Numbered from the stretch's first letter, positions 7,684-17,574 are shown. The stretch: DNA of 34,284 nt from Dickeya chrysanthemi NCPPB 402 (GCF_000406105.1 NZ_CM001974.1:1298902-1333185); one strand, 5' to 3'. Notes: generated by a model from the letters alone, not told the origin. Numbers and translations: made by a program.

Positions 7684-8289
7684 CTACTTCTTCGTTGTTC
7701 TGACGGTTTTCTCTGATTTGGACGGGGGCGGTGTACTGCCGTCATCGGCATCGCTTCCCGGTTTTCCGCCGGGCCAATCCTGTAGTGAATCCAGAATGAA
7801 CGGCTCGCCATCAAAGCTGAAGATCACCATATCCTGTTCAATTTGCTCGATTATCAGCCCAGGATACGGTGTATCGCCTTCCCGATAACGTTCCCCATTC
7901 AGCGTGACGCTGCGTTTATCCGGATCGGACGTATAGACATGTGCGCTGAAGGCGATGTAGGGCAGTTCGCCGGGATTGGCCGTTTGCCAGCCCACTGACG
8001 ATTTCGGCGGTGCTTTTTCCTGTGCAGCCTCCGGCGGCTCTGTAGCCTGAGGGGGAAGTGAAGCCGTGGCATCGACAGGTTTTTCGGGTGTTGCCGTTGC
8101 GGGTACGGCAGGCGGCGTCGGTAACGCCGCAACGGTTGCGACGGGAACGGAAGGCGAATGGATATCCATCCAGTGTTGATGGCCGAACCACCCCAACGTA
8201 AACAGCAGTAGTGCATAGACAACCAGCAAATAGCCGGGGATACGGTAACCCGTCTGGGAGGGTGATGTTACTTCCGGTGTATTTTTCAC
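7684..8289 (-). CDS. outB: OutB, inner-membrane accessory protein of type II secretion (GspB)
   Basis: 201 residues from a GTG start at 8289 with GAGG upstream. There is a short cytoplasmic N-terminus, one membrane helix near residues 17-36 (GYLLVVYALLLFTLGWFG), then a Pro/Ala-rich periplasmic linker to about residue 100. A folded domain follows, with VGWQTANPGELPYIAFSAHVY and REGDTPYPGLIIEQIEQDMV, a GspB domain related to the HR domain of GspC. In Dickeya OutB contacts the secretin OutD and is thought to help place or hold it. Pro/Ser/Lys-rich residues end the protein. It converges on outS and is transcribed away from outC. Confidence 0.9.
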   Translation of the reverse strand: MKNTPEVTSPSQTGYRIPGYLLVVYALLLFTLGWFGHQHWMDIHSPSVPVATVAALPTPPAVPATATPEKPVDATASLPPQATEPPEAAQEKAPPKSSVGWQTANPGELPYIAFSAHVYTSDPDKRSVTLNGERYREGDTPYPGLIIEQIEQDMVIFSFDGEPFILDSLQDWPGGKPGSDADDGSTPPPSKSEKTVRTTKK

Positions 8290-8747
8290 GTCTTACCTCA
8301 AAACGTTATGCAACCTGATGCTCTTCCTGAACATACCAGACCGACTTTAACTGGAGTGCAAAAGCCTTATTCTTCAGGGAATGAAAAGCAATAATCAACG
8401 CTTCATCCCATTTATGTGACCTAACAGCCATTTCGACAACATTCTATTACGCTGATCATTAATGCCGGTAAAAGTTTGAGGCCGGTCGCAAAAAAAAACG
8501 GGAATATGTTTTAATGAAACGGTGTTTTACTATCCTAATGTTGCTGTTTCTGTTTGCCAGTACATAAAAGAATCAAAAGAGGCAATGGGATATAGTACAG
8601 GTAACAACAAATAACGCCAGGTGATTAAATAGCCCGTGCACCTCAGATATTTGTGTTATTGATTCATTGACAGAGTGGTTATTGCCTTTTATCCCGGCAT
8701 CGATAACCGGGTATCAAAATAAAGAAACCTGCAATTCGGGGTTGTTA
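8290..8747. other. Non-coding region upstream of outB
   Basis: Together with the stretch to 9740 this is the longest gene-free part of the window. It holds the outB leader and a KdgR-like box at 8513-8531. A 17-codon frame at 8514-8567 (MKRCFTILMLLFLFAST) looks like an isolated signal peptide and begins inside that box. The same frame continues for 18 more codons after an in-frame TAA. I read this as at most a gene relic; literature on this cluster mentions an outT gene, but I cannot show this is it. Confidence 0.45.
8513..8531. promoter_or_regulatory. KdgR-like operator
   Basis: AATGAAACGGTGTTTTACT fits the palindromic KdgR pattern (AATGAAAC, three bases, GTTTTATT-like). KdgR is the IclR-type repressor of pectin catabolism in Dickeya and is known to control some out genes. 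This box is 224 bp upstream of the outB start and 1.2 kb from outC, so its target is unclear. Confidence 0.5.
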
Positions 8748-9018
8748 TATACCCAAAATAATTCGAGTTACAGGAAGGCGGCAAGAGAGAGACAAATTCG
8801 TCGGGAACGAATTTGACCAGCCAACGGCTGGCCTCTGGTGAGAGACAGGATGTCTCTCATTTAATCCCGATGAGCTTACTCAGGTAAGTGATTCGGGTGA
8901 ACGACAAATCTGCCGGGAGCAGATTTGAACGCAGCTCGCTGCGGCCCGTAGGGCGAGGCCCAGGGATGGGCCGAGTAATAAAGCCAACACACCTGCAACT
9001 TGAAGTATGACGGGTATA
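8748..9018 (+). repeat. TATACCC-ended MITE-like repeat, long form with a chain of hairpins
   Basis: A 271-bp element with imperfect 22-bp terminal inverted repeats (left starts TATACCCAAAATAATTCGAG, right ends GTATGACGGGTATA). It encodes nothing. Inside are at least seven short hairpins: 8793-8815, 8817-8831, 8840-8858, core 8866-8897, 8905-8927, 8930-8943 and 8957-8972, plus a GCCC/GGGC stem at 8944-8954. Ends and core match the short copy at 9316-9442; the extra hairpins flank the core on both sides. A non-autonomous mobile or REP-like element is likely. Confidence 0.75.
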
Positions 9019-9315
9019 GGTAAAAAGCGGTACGTTATTTGCTGCGGCAGCGTTTTATTTTTGTGTAAGTCGGCAATATCGGTCATACAGGAAATGGGCA
9101 TGTAAATAGAATGTGATTTTCTTGTATCGCGGAATATTTTCGCTATGCCCGACAAACTGCGGCAATAGCAACGTTACGGGTTGCGTCGGGGTTATTGGAA
9201 AATAGTGGGAAAAATGGTTGCTGACCGGGGGATTGTCTTGTCATTAACCTGAGTTATATTGTTGATGGTTTTAGTGCTATCCGGCACGATGATATTGCGT
9301 GCTTCTTGCCTGGCA

Positions 9316-9442
9316 TATACCCAAAATAATTCGAGTTGCAGAAAGGCGGCGACGCAGTGAATCCCCAGGAGCTTACATAAGTAAGTGACTGGGGTGAGCA
9401 AGGAAAGCCAACGAACCTACAACTTGAAGTATGATGGGTATA
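9316..9442 (+). repeat. TATACCC-ended MITE-like repeat, short form
   Basis: A 127-bp relative of the element at 8748-9018 with the same ends (TATACCCAAAATAATTCGAG and ACTTGAAGTATGATGGGTAT). Its single central hairpin is at 9363-9394: CCCCAG pairs with CTGGGG, and CTTAC with GTAAG. It lies 300 bp before outC and therefore within or near the outC promoter region. No ORF and no obvious target duplication are seen. Confidence 0.75.
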
Positions 9443-9740
9443 AACAGGATGCCTGTCAGCCAGCAACACGATTGCAGACAGGTTTAGCGCAGGCAGTGGC
9501 CGACTGAAAACGGTCGGCTCATGAATATGATGATGGCGCGTTTGTGGCCTTTCCGGCAAGTCAGTTTGAAAGCGTCATTCGTTGTTCGTGCCGGTGATTT
9601 ATAGAGTCGATGCGGCGTTAAGACGACAACAAATGCAGAAGTACTATTTTTTTCTTCGAAAATGGTGCTGTATGGCCCTTATTCCACGTTTACGGACGTG
9701 GCAAGGATAATCGGCGAACACATAGGGATAATGTTTGCAG
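9443..9740. other. outC upstream region
   Basis: No gene is visible. It contains a 6-bp perfect hairpin CCACGT/ACGTGG at 9684-9701, 40 bp before outC, possibly in the leader. A promoter-like pair TTGTCT (9233-9238), 16 bp, TATATT (9255-9260) lies further upstream, on the far side of the short repeat. I see no convincing KdgR box close to outC. Confidence 0.4.
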
Positions 9741-10559
9741 ATGAATATCTCAAAACTGCCACCGTTATCTCCGTCTGTCATCAGACGGATTTTATTTTAT
9801 CTGTTGATGCTGCTCTTTTGTCAGCAACTGGCAATGATTTTCTGGCGTGTCGGCTTGCCTGATAATTCGCCGGTCGCCAGTGTGCAGATCACCCCGGCAC
9901 AAGCCCGGCAGCAGCCCGTCACTCTGAATGATTTCACGTTATTCGGCGTGTCTCCCGAAAAAAATAGATCGGGTGCGCTGGATGCGTCGCAAATGAGTAA
10001 TTTACCCCCTTCTACGCTGAATCTTTCACTGACCGGCGTGATGGTGGGCGACGATACCGCCCGCTCCATCGCCATCATCAGTAAAGACAACGAACAGTTT
10101 AGTCGTGGCGTCAATGAAGAGGTTCCTGGTTATAACGCCAAAATCGTATCGATCCGGCCTGATAAGGTGGTGTTGCAGTATCAGGGGCGTTATGAAGTGC
10201 TGGGACTGTACAACCAGGAAGAAAATAGCGCAGACGGCGTATCTGGTGCGCAGTTAAACGAGCAACTTCAGCAGCGTGCTTCCACCACCATGAGCGATTA
10301 CGTCTCTTTTTCCCCGGTGATGAACGACAACAAACTTCATGGGTACCGATTGAATCCGGGGCCGAAAAGCGATTCGTTCTATCGCGTCGGGCTGCAGGAT
10401 AACGACATGGCTGTGGCCCTGAATGGATTGGATTTGCGTGACGAAGAGCAAGCTAAAAAAGCCATGGAGCGCATGGCGGATGTGCATAACTTTACCCTGA
10501 CGGTGGAGCGGGATGGACAGCGTCAGGATATTTATATGGAATTTGGGGGAGACGAGTAA
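9741..10559 (+). CDS. outC: OutC, inner-membrane linker of type II secretion (GspC)
   Basis: 272 residues from the ATG at 9741; a TTG two codons earlier (9735) is better spaced from AGGGA (9724-9728) and cannot be excluded. One membrane helix lies near residues 17-37 ([19 protein letters not shown]). The periplasmic HR domain follows, with [24 protein letters not shown] and [18 protein letters not shown], then a short linker and a C-terminal PDZ domain ([41 protein letters not shown]). OutC bridges the inner-membrane assembly and the secretin OutD and contributes to choice of exported enzymes. First gene of the operon; outD follows after one base. Confidence 0.93.
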   Translation: MNISKLPPLSPSVIRRILFYLLMLLFCQQLAMIFWRVGLPDNSPVASVQITPAQARQQPVTLNDFTLFGVSPEKNRSGALDASQMSNLPPSTLNLSLTGVMVGDDTARSIAIISKDNEQFSRGVNEEVPGYNAKIVSIRPDKVVLQYQGRYEVLGLYNQEENSADGVSGAQLNEQLQQRASTTMSDYVSFSPVMNDNKLHGYRLNPGPKSDSFYRVGLQDNDMAVALNGLDLRDEEQAKKAMERMADVHNFTLTVERDGQRQDIYMEFGGDE

Positions 10560-10560
10560 C

Positions 10561-12699
10561 GTGCTTGGCAAAGGGATAAAAAAAAGTTGGGGGTGGCTGG
10601 GCTTAACCGTTCTCCTGCTTGGCTCGCCATGTGGCTGGGCTGCTGAATTTTCAGCCAGTTTTAAAGGAACCGATATTCAGGAGTTCATCAACACCGTCAG
10701 TAAAAATTTGAACAAAACGGTGATTATCGACCCAACGGTGCGCGGTACTATCAGCGTGCGCAGTTACGATATGATGGACGAAGGACAATACTACCAGTTC
10801 TTCCTCAGTGTCCTTGATGTGTATGGTTTTTCGGTGGTGCCGATGGATAACGGCGTCCTGAAAGTCATCCGTTCCAAAGATGCTAAATCGTCGTCGATTC
10901 CTCTGGCTAATAACGAACAACCGGGCGTCGGCGATGAACTGGTGACCCGTGTCGTGCCGCTCAACAACGTGGCGGCGCGGGATTTGGCTCCGTTGTTGCG
11001 CCAGCTTAACGATAACGCGGGTGCCGGTACGGTAGTGCACTATGAACCGTCCAACGTCCTGCTGATGACGGGGCGTGCGGCGGTGATCAAGCGGTTGGTC
11101 GATATCGTCAATACCGTGGACAAAACCGGCGATCGTGAAATGATCACCGTGTCATTGAATTACGCATCGGCGGAAGATGTCGCCAAATTGGTGAACGATC
11201 TCAACAAGACCGACGAGAAAAACGCATTGCCAAGCACCATGCTGGCCAATGTGGTGGCGGATGGACGTACCAACTCGGTGGTGGTCAGCGGCGAAGAAAA
11301 CGCCCGCCAGCGCGCGGTGGAGATGATCCGCCAACTGGATCGCAAGCAGGTGGCGCAGGGTGGGACTAAGGTTATCTATCTTAAGTATGCCAAGGCGTTG
11401 GATCTGATCGAAGTACTGGCCGGTAATGGGACCAGCGGTAATCGTAATTCATCGTCGACAAACTCATCGCGCCCTTCCTCAACGCGTTCGAGCAGCACGT
11501 TAAACAATAGTAACTCCAGCTCATCCGGCAGTAGTTCCGGCAGTGGTTCATCGTCATCATCCTCCAGTTCCAGTATGGGATTTGGTTCCGCGTTTGGCTC
11601 GGCCAATAGTTCGGGCGGGCGGACGATTGTGATCCAGGGCAAAGAGGTGACGGTACGCGCTCATGATCAGACCAACTCGCTGATCATTACAGCTCCGCCC
11701 GATATCATGCGTGATCTGGAACAGGTGATTAATCAACTGGATATTCGCCGTCCGCAGGTGCTGGTAGAGGCGATCATCGCCGAGATTCAGGATGCCGATG
11801 GCTTGAATCTGGGGATCCAGTGGGCCAACAAACGCGCAGGGATGACCCAGTTCACCAATACGGGCATTCCGATCTCTACGGCAATGATCGGAACCGATCA
11901 GTTCCGCAGCGACGGCACGCTGACGACGGCGTATGCCAGTGCATTGAGTAACTTCAATGGCATTACTGCCGGTTTTTATCGTGGCAACTGGTCCATGCTG
12001 CTGACGGCATTGTCCAGCGACGGCAAAAACGACGTGTTGGCGACGCCAAGTATTGTGACGCTGGATAACATGGAAGCGACCTTCAATGTGGGGCAGGAAG
12101 TGCCGGTGTTGACGGGGTCGCAAACGACGGTTGGTTCAGGAGACAATATTTTTAACACCGTAGAGCGTAAGACTGTCGGCATCAAACTGCGGGTAAAACC
12201 GCAGATCAACGAAGGCGATTCGGTGTTGCTGCAAATTGAGCAGGAAGTCTCCAGTGTGGCGGAAGGCAATGGCAGCAGCAACAGTTCCCTGGGGGTGACT
12301 TTTAACACTCGTACTGTAAACAACGCCGTGATGGTCACCAATGGCGAAACCGTAGTCGTGGGCGGCCTGCTGGATAAAACCGCCATTGAAACCAATAACA
12401 AAGTCCCGTTGCTGGGCGATATTCCGTGGCTGGGCAGCCTGTTTCGTTCGAAAACCCAGACGATGAGCAAACGCAACCTGATGCTGTTCCTGCGTCCGAC
12501 CATTATTCGCGACCCCCAGCAGTATCAGCAGGCATCGATTAGCAAATACAATTCTTTCAACAACGAGCAGCAACAGCAGCGTGGTCAGGGTAACTCGGTG
12601 CTGGACAACAACACTCTGCGTTTATCCGGTGGCAATACCTACACCTTCCGGCAGGTGCAATCGTCCATCTCCGCGTTTTATCAGCCGGAGGGGCGATGA
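10561..12699 (+). CDS. outD: OutD, secretin of type II secretion (GspD)
   Basis: 712 residues from a GTG at 10561, preceded by GGGGGAG 9 nt upstream; a frame opening at 10513 within outC has no such site. A signal peptide ends near GWAA. The periplasmic N0 domain ([20 protein letters not shown]) and N1-N3 ring domains follow. A serine-rich stretch at about residues 288-353 interrupts N3. The secretin core contains [14 protein letters not shown] and [20 protein letters not shown], and the C-terminal S-domain ends [17 protein letters not shown], where OutS binds. OutD forms the multimeric outer-membrane gate for folded pectinases and cellulase. outE overlaps its stop by four bases (ATGA). Confidence 0.95.
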   Translation: MLGKGIKKSWGWLGLTVLLLGSPCGWAAEFSASFKGTDIQEFINTVSKNLNKTVIIDPTVRGTISVRSYDMMDEGQYYQFFLSVLDVYGFSVVPMDNGVLKVIRSKDAKSSSIPLANNEQPGVGDELVTRVVPLNNVAARDLAPLLRQLNDNAGAGTVVHYEPSNVLLMTGRAAVIKRLVDIVNTVDKTGDREMITVSLNYASAEDVAKLVNDLNKTDEKNALPSTMLANVVADGRTNSVVVSGEENARQRAVEMIRQLDRKQVAQGGTKVIYLKYAKALDLIEVLAGNGTSGNRNSSSTNSSRPSSTRSSSTLNNSNSSSSGSSSGSGSSSSSSSSSMGFGSAFGSANSSGGRTIVIQGKEVTVRAHDQTNSLIITAPPDIMRDLEQVINQLDIRRPQVLVEAIIAEIQDADGLNLGIQWANKRAGMTQFTNTGIPISTAMIGTDQFRSDGTLTTAYASALSNFNGITAGFYRGNWSMLLTALSSDGKNDVLATPSIVTLDNMEATFNVGQEVPVLTGSQTTVGSGDNIFNTVERKTVGIKLRVKPQINEGDSVLLQIEQEVSSVAEGNGSSNSSLGVTFNTRTVNNAVMVTNGETVVVGGLLDKTAIETNNKVPLLGDIPWLGSLFRSKTQTMSKRNLMLFLRPTIIRDPQQYQQASISKYNSFNNEQQQQRGQGNSVLDNNTLRLSGGNTYTFRQVQSSISAFYQPEGR

Positions 12700-14192
12700 G
12701 CGATCAGCCCGTTCACACATCCGAACTGAGGCCGGTACTGCCGTTTGCGTTTGCCCGGGCTCAGCAAATTCTGCTGCTGCAGGATGAGTCGGCCTCGGCG
12801 GCGGAGGTGGTTTGTGTCCCTGAGACGCCTGCGTTGGCGTTACTGGAAGTACGCCGGGTTGCAGGGGTGGCGTTGACGGTGAGCCAGGTCAGCCCGGAGG
12901 AATTTGAACGGCAATTGGTGATGCGTTATCAGCGCGACTCCGAAGAAGCGCGCCGCCTGATGGAGGATATCGGTAACGATATCGATTTCTATACGCTGGC
13001 CGAAGAGCTGCCGGACAGCGATGATCTGCTGGATGGCGAAGATGACGCGCCGATTATTCGGTTGATTAACGCCATGCTTACCGAAGCCATCAAACACAAG
13101 GCTTCGGATATTCATATCGAAACGTTTGAGCGCCATTTGCTGATTCGGTTCCGTATTGATGGCGTGTTGCGGGAAATCTTGCGCCCGCAGCGTCAACTGG
13201 CGTCTTTGCTGGTATCCCGTATCAAGGTGATGGCCAAACTGGATATCGCCGAAAAACGTGTGCCGCAGGATGGCCGTATGGCGCTGCGTATCGGCGGGCG
13301 GGCGATTGACGTGCGTGTCTCGACCCTGCCGTCCAACTATGGTGAACGCGTAGTATTGCGTCTGCTCGATAAAAACAGCGTCCGGCTCGATCTGGAAACA
13401 TTGGGGATGGCCGAGCACCATCGCCGTCAGTTGGATACGCTGATCCATCGTCCGCACGGCATTATTTTGGTGACCGGCCCGACGGGCTCGGGGAAAAGTA
13501 CCACCCTGTATGCGGCATTGAGCCGCCTCAATTCTGCCGAACGCAACATCATGACGGTGGAAGATCCTATTGAATACGAGCTGGAAGGCATCGGGCAGAC
13601 TCAGGTTAACCCTAAAGTCGATATGACATTCGCACGTGGTTTGCGTGCGATCCTGCGTCAGGACCCGGACGTGGTGCTGGTGGGGGAAATCCGTGACGGC
13701 GAAACGGCGCAAATTGCGGTACAGGCATCGTTGACCGGCCATCTGGTGTTATCCACATTGCATACCAATAGCGCGTTGGGCGCATTGTCCCGTCTTCAGG
13801 ATATGGGCATCGAGCCGTTCTTGTTGTCCACATCGCTGCTGGGAGTGTTGGCGCAGCGGCTGGTGCGTACGCTATGCCCATCATGTCGCCAGCCTTACAC
13901 CATCGATCACGAGCAAGCGGAGCAAACCGGCCTGGCGGCAGGCACTACGCTCTACCATCCCGGCGGTTGTGAAAAGTGTAATTACAGCGGTTATCGTGGC
14001 CGTACCGGCATTCATGAATTACTGCTAATCGACGATACAGTGCGCGCCGCTATTCATCGTGGCGAAAGTGAACTGGGTATCGCCCGGATGCTGGGCGCTA
14101 AGCGGGTCACCATTCGTCAGGATGGGCTGGACAAGGTTCTGGCGGGCATCACCACCTGGGAAGAGGTGGTGCGTGTAACGAAAGAGGAATGA
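12696..14192 (+). CDS. outE: OutE, cytoplasmic ATPase of type II secretion (GspE)
   Basis: 498 residues. The N-terminal domain binds OutL. The ATPase core shows Walker [11 protein letters not shown] with Lys267, an Asp box ([20 protein letters not shown]), Walker [14 protein letters not shown] and a His box ([17 protein letters not shown]). A zinc-binding four-cysteine knob, Cys394, 397, 425 and 428, is intact, as usual for GspE. ATP hydrolysis by the hexamer drives pseudopilus assembly. Its ATG overlaps the outD stop and a GGAGGGG element precedes it; outF starts one base after its stop. Confidence 0.96.
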   Translation: MSDQPVHTSELRPVLPFAFARAQQILLLQDESASAAEVVCVPETPALALLEVRRVAGVALTVSQVSPEEFERQLVMRYQRDSEEARRLMEDIGNDIDFYTLAEELPDSDDLLDGEDDAPIIRLINAMLTEAIKHKASDIHIETFERHLLIRFRIDGVLREILRPQRQLASLLVSRIKVMAKLDIAEKRVPQDGRMALRIGGRAIDVRVSTLPSNYGERVVLRLLDKNSVRLDLETLGMAEHHRRQLDTLIHRPHGIILVTGPTGSGKSTTLYAALSRLNSAERNIMTVEDPIEYELEGIGQTQVNPKVDMTFARGLRAILRQDPDVVLVGEIRDGETAQIAVQASLTGHLVLSTLHTNSALGALSRLQDMGIEPFLLSTSLLGVLAQRLVRTLCPSCRQPYTIDHEQAEQTGLAAGTTLYHPGGCEKCNYSGYRGRTGIHELLLIDDTVRAAIHRGESELGIARMLGAKRVTIRQDGLDKVLAGITTWEEVVRVTKEE

Positions 14193-14193
14193 C

Positions 14194-15419
14194 ATGGCGC
14201 TGTTCCAGTATCAGGCATTAAATGCCCAGGGAAAAAAAGTCAGGGCATGCAGGAAGCGGATTCAGCCCGTCACGCGCGTCAACTGCTGCGTGAAAAAGGG
14301 TTGGTGCCGGTCAAAATCGAGGAACAGCGCGGTGAGGCGGCTCCCCGCAGTGGTTTTTCTCTGTCATTTGGCCGTTCGCATCGTATCAGCGCCAGCGATC
14401 TGGCGTTGTTGACTCGTCAACTGGCGACGTTGGTGGCGGCGGCTCTGCCGCTGGAAGAAGCGCTGGACGCAGTCGCTAAGCAAAGCGAAAAACCGAAACT
14501 GAGCGCGCTGATGGCGGCGGTACGCGCCAAGGTCGTGGAAGGGCATTCGCTGGCCGAGGCGATGGGGAATTTTCCCGGCAGTTTTGAGCGCTTGTATTGT
14601 GCGATGGTCGCGGCGGGCGAAGCGTCCGGTCATTTGGATGCCGTGCTGAACCGGCTGGCGGATTACACCGAACAGCGCCAGCAGATGCGCAGTCGGATTC
14701 AGCAGGCGATGATTTATCCCTGCGTGTTGACCCTGGTGGCGATTTCGGTGGTATCGATTTTGTTGTCTGCCGTCGTGCCGAAGGTTGTCGAACAGTTTAT
14801 TCACATGAAGCAAGCGCTGCCGTTGTCCACCCGTTTACTGATGAGCGCCAGCGATGCAGTGAGAACCTACGGGCCTTGGGTGGTTCTATTACTGGTGCTT
14901 GCGATCATGGGATTTCGCGTATTACTGCGTCAGGAAAAACACCGCCTCGTTTTTCATCGCCGTTTATTGTTCCTTCCCGTCGTCGGGCGTGTTGCCCGAG
15001 GCCTGAACACCGCCCGCTATGCCCGCACCCTGAGCATCCTTAACTCCAGCGCCGTGCCGCTATTACAGGCGATGCGTATCAGTGGCGATGTACTGACCAA
15101 CGATTATGCCCGTTTTCGGCTGGGGCAAGCGACCGATGCCGTGCGTGAAGGCGTGAGCCTGCATAAGGCGCTGGAGCAAACCGCGCTGTTCCCGCCGATG
15201 ATGCGCCACATGATCGCCAGCGGCGAGCGCAGCGGCGAGCTCGACGGCATGTTAACCCGCGCGGCGGATAACCAGGATCGTGAATTCAGCGCTCAAATGA
15301 CGCTGGTGCTGGGGCTGTTCGAACCCCTGCTGGTGGTGAGCATGGCCGGCATTGTGCTGTTTATCGTGCTGGCGATTCTCCAGCCGATTCTGCAGTTGAA
15401 TACCCTAATGAGTATGTAG
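14194..15419 (+). pseudogene. outF: OutF, inner-membrane platform protein (GspF), frame broken at an A7 run
   Basis: The natural start at 14194 ([15 protein letters not shown]) directly follows outE, but its frame is lost after 15-16 codons. The rest, in frame from 14247 ([18 protein letters not shown]) to the stop at 15419, is a full GspF with two repeated helical domains and membrane helices near [30 protein letters not shown] and [16 protein letters not shown]. The two parts join as one normal GspF of about 408 residues if one base is added, or one slipped back, at the run of seven A (14232-14238). OutF anchors the pseudopilus assembly machine. Possible readings are a sequencing error, a real mutation or slippage; the open downstream frame argues against long-standing decay. 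Translation restart at 14247 would lose only about 19 residues. Confidence 0.85.
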
Positions 15420-15452
15420 CGAAGATTGATACGTTAATGAGGTAACGAAAAG

Positions 15453-15914
15453 ATGGAACGACGTCAGCGAGGTTTTACCCTGTTGGAAATTATGGTGGTC
15501 ATCGTCATTCTCGGTGTACTGGCCAGTCTGGTTGTCCCGAACCTGATGGGCAACAAAGAAAAAGCCGACAAGCAGAAAGCCGTCAGCGACATAGTGGCGC
15601 TGGAGAGCGCGCTGGACATGTACAAACTGGATAACAGCCGTTACCCGACAACCGAGCAGGGGCTGGGAGCGCTGGTGAAAAAACCGACCACGCCGCCGGA
15701 GCCGCGTAATTATCCGCAGGATGGGTATATTCGTCGTTTACCGCAAGACCCGTGGGGCGCGGAATATCAACTGGTTAGCCCAGGCCGCCACGGCAAGATA
15801 GACGTGTTCTCCTATGGCCCGGACGGCATGCCGGATACCGATGACGACATCGGCAACTGGAATGTCGGCAACGGCGCGCACAACAATGGCGGCAACGGTA
15901 ACGGGAATCCCTGA
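15453..15914 (+). CDS. outG: OutG, major pseudopilin (GspG)
   Basis: 153 residues. The prepilin leader MERRQRG is cut before FTLLEIMVVIVILGVLASL, with Glu5 of the mature protein present. The soluble domain has the family's DPWGAEYQLVSPGRHGKIDV and a calcium-site loop with GPDGMPDTDDDIGNW. The last 20 or so residues are an Asn/Gly-rich tail (NGAHNNGGNGNGNP), longer than I expect for the family. OutG polymerises into the periplasmic pseudopilus that pushes substrates through OutD. It lies 33 bp after outF, the largest gap within outC-outM, as suits a protein needed in high amounts. Confidence 0.95.
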   Translation: MERRQRGFTLLEIMVVIVILGVLASLVVPNLMGNKEKADKQKAVSDIVALESALDMYKLDNSRYPTTEQGLGALVKKPTTPPEPRNYPQDGYIRRLPQDPWGAEYQLVSPGRHGKIDVFSYGPDGMPDTDDDIGNWNVGNGAHNNGGNGNGNP

Positions 15915-15916
15915 TC

Positions 15917-16456
15917 GTGCGTCAGCGGGGATTCACGCTGCTGGAAATCATGCTGGTGGTGTTGCTGGCCGGTGTGGCCGCCACATTGGTAATGATGGCG
16001 ATTCCTGCGCCGAAGCAGCAGGATAGCGGCTGGCAGATCGCCCGCTTCAAAGCGCAATTGCAGTATGCGGTAGAGGACAGCCAGATGAATGACCATATTC
16101 TGGGCATTTATATTCAGCCTCACCGCTGGCAATACGCCTTGCTACAGCGTCAGGTGGTGGAGAATTCGCCGGAAGAACAACAGCGTCTGCGCTATGTCTG
16201 GATACCGTGGCAACCGTACCGCATGTCGGTTCCCAGCGAGTTGCCGGACAGCTTTCACATCGAGCTGTCTACACAAGTCGGGGCCGCGGGAGACGGCACC
16301 GGTTTTTCCCCAGGCAACGGCGATCCTCATGTTCTGATTCTGCCGGGCGGCGAAGTGACGCCATTTCGTCTGACCTTGCGTAATGGCAACGATTCCGCCT
16401 GGTTACAGGTGGATACCAACGGTCAGGTGCACACGTCGCCGGAAGCGGAGCAGTAA
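15917..16456 (+). CDS. outH: OutH, minor pseudopilin (GspH)
   Basis: 179 residues from a GTG at 15917, two bases after the outG stop. The prepilin signal MRQRG precedes FTLLEIMLVVLLAGVAATLV, with Glu5. The remainder is a moderately variable beta-rich domain typical of GspH/FimT proteins. It is thought to link the OutG shaft with the I-J-K tip. OutO should cleave and N-methylate it. The start has no strong ribosome-binding site, so coupling to outG translation is likely. Confidence 0.93.
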   Translation: MRQRGFTLLEIMLVVLLAGVAATLVMMAIPAPKQQDSGWQIARFKAQLQYAVEDSQMNDHILGIYIQPHRWQYALLQRQVVENSPEEQQRLRYVWIPWQPYRMSVPSELPDSFHIELSTQVGAAGDGTGFSPGNGDPHVLILPGGEVTPFRLTLRNGNDSAWLQVDTNGQVHTSPEAEQ

Positions 16457-16459
16457 GGG

Positions 16460-16837
16460 ATGAAACAACAGGGAATGACGTTGCTTGAGGTGATGGTGGC
16501 ACTGGTCATCTTTGCGCTGGCGGGTTTGACGGTGCTGAAAACGACGGCTCAGCAGGCGAATGGGTTGGGGCGCCTGGAAGAGAAGACCTTCGCACTCTGG
16601 ATTGCAGAAAATCAACAGGCGGCGATGCGGCTGGAAAAACAGTGGCCGCAGAGCCAATGGGTCGATGGTGAAGTGAATTTCGCCGGTTCACTGTGGTTTT
16701 GGCGTATTCAGGGCATCGCCACGGCGGATACGCGGGTGCGGGCAATTGATGTTGAAGTTCGTCATGATCGCGACAGCCGGGCGGCGGATGCCGTCTTGCG
16801 CAGTTATCTGGTCCAGCCCGGAGAACCTGCGCAGTGA
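16460..16837 (+). CDS. outI: OutI, minor pseudopilin (GspI)
   Basis: 125 residues with a very short leader, MKQQG, ahead of [20 protein letters not shown], a processed N-terminus starting with Met as in other GspI proteins, with Glu5 present. The C-terminal domain has [21 protein letters not shown]. GspI starts assembly of the tip complex with GspJ and GspK. It begins three bases after outH and its TGA overlaps the GTG of outJ. Confidence 0.93.
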   Translation: MKQQGMTLLEVMVALVIFALAGLTVLKTTAQQANGLGRLEEKTFALWIAENQQAAMRLEKQWPQSQWVDGEVNFAGSLWFWRIQGIATADTRVRAIDVEVRHDRDSRAADAVLRSYLVQPGEPAQ

Positions 16838-17574
16838 AGCAGCCTGAACGCGGTTTTACCCTGCTGGAAGTGATGCTGGCGCTGGCGATTTTCGCTGCGT
16901 TGAGTCTGGCTGCCTCGCAGGTGATGAACGGTGTGATGCGCAATGACGAGGCGTCTGCGCGTAAAGAGGCGCGTCTGGCCGAGTTGCAACGCGGTTTTTC
17001 CTTGATGGAGCGGGATTTTTCACAAATCGTTCCGCGCCGCAGCCAAGGGTATGAGCTGGGGTTTTACGCCGAGCGTTATCAATTAAGCAGTGCCGATTGG
17101 GCCGTCAGTTTTATTCGCAACGGCTGGCTCAACCCTCTGGGGATTATGCCGCGTTCTGAATTACAGCGGGTGGGATACCGGCTACGCGGCGATACGCTGG
17201 AGCGGCTGTTTTACGATTCCTCGGAACCGCTGTCGACGCAGGAACCGGCGGTACGCCCGGTGTTAACCGGCGTGACGGGGTTTGTTCTGCGCTTTTTCGG
17301 TAAGGACGGCTGGCAGGAGCGTTGGGATGACCCGGCCAATCTGCCGCAAGGTATCGCTATCGTTGTTACCTTACGCGATTACGGCGAGATTACCCGTATA
17401 TTCCTGATCACGCCGCGCTACGCGGAGCCGCAACCCAAAGGCGGTCCGAACGATAATAACAGCGACGAAAATAAGGACCAACAGAATCAGGAGCAGCAAC
17501 CACAGGAAAATAACGATTCGTCCGGCGATCAGAGTCAGGCCTCGCCGGATGATAACGGCGGAGGTGACTCGTGA
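16834..17574 (+). CDS. outJ: OutJ, minor pseudopilin (GspJ) with a long acidic tail
   Basis: 246 residues from a GTG that overlaps the outI stop (GTGA). The prepilin cleavage site MKQPERG precedes [20 protein letters not shown]. The family core follows, with [34 protein letters not shown] and a bent-sheet domain ending [11 protein letters not shown]. After about residue 200 there is an extra tail of some 45 residues made almost only of Asn, Asp, Gln, Glu, Ser and Gly. It is absent from shorter relatives such as PulJ (about 198 residues). OutJ is part of the pseudopilus tip. The tail is probably disordered and exposed. Confidence 0.92.
   Translation: MKQPERGFTLLEVMLALAIFAALSLAASQVMNGVMRNDEASARKEARLAELQRGFSLMERDFSQIVPRRSQGYELGFYAERYQLSSADWAVSFIRNGWLNPLGIMPRSELQRVGYRLRGDTLERLFYDSSEPLSTQEPAVRPVLTGVTGFVLRFFGKDGWQERWDDPANLPQGIAIVVTLRDYGEITRIFLITPRYAEPQPKGGPNDNNSDENKDQQNQEQQPQENNDSSGDQSQASPDDNGGGDS

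Noticed and set aside
9100..9125. Second KdgR or CRP site near 9110
   Set aside because: AATGTGATTTTC has only half of either palindrome.
8880..9155. Leftward 91-codon frame over the long repeat
   Set aside because: Most of it reads through the hairpin repeat, which explains its openness; the translation is not protein-like.
8748..9442. CRISPR-like array in the outB-outC region
   Set aside because: The repeats are two whole hairpin elements of different length, not short repeats with unique spacers.
12840..13742. 300-codon frame antisense to outE
   Set aside because: A codon-phase shadow of outE; rich in His, Arg and Gln, as antisense frames of GC-rich genes commonly are.
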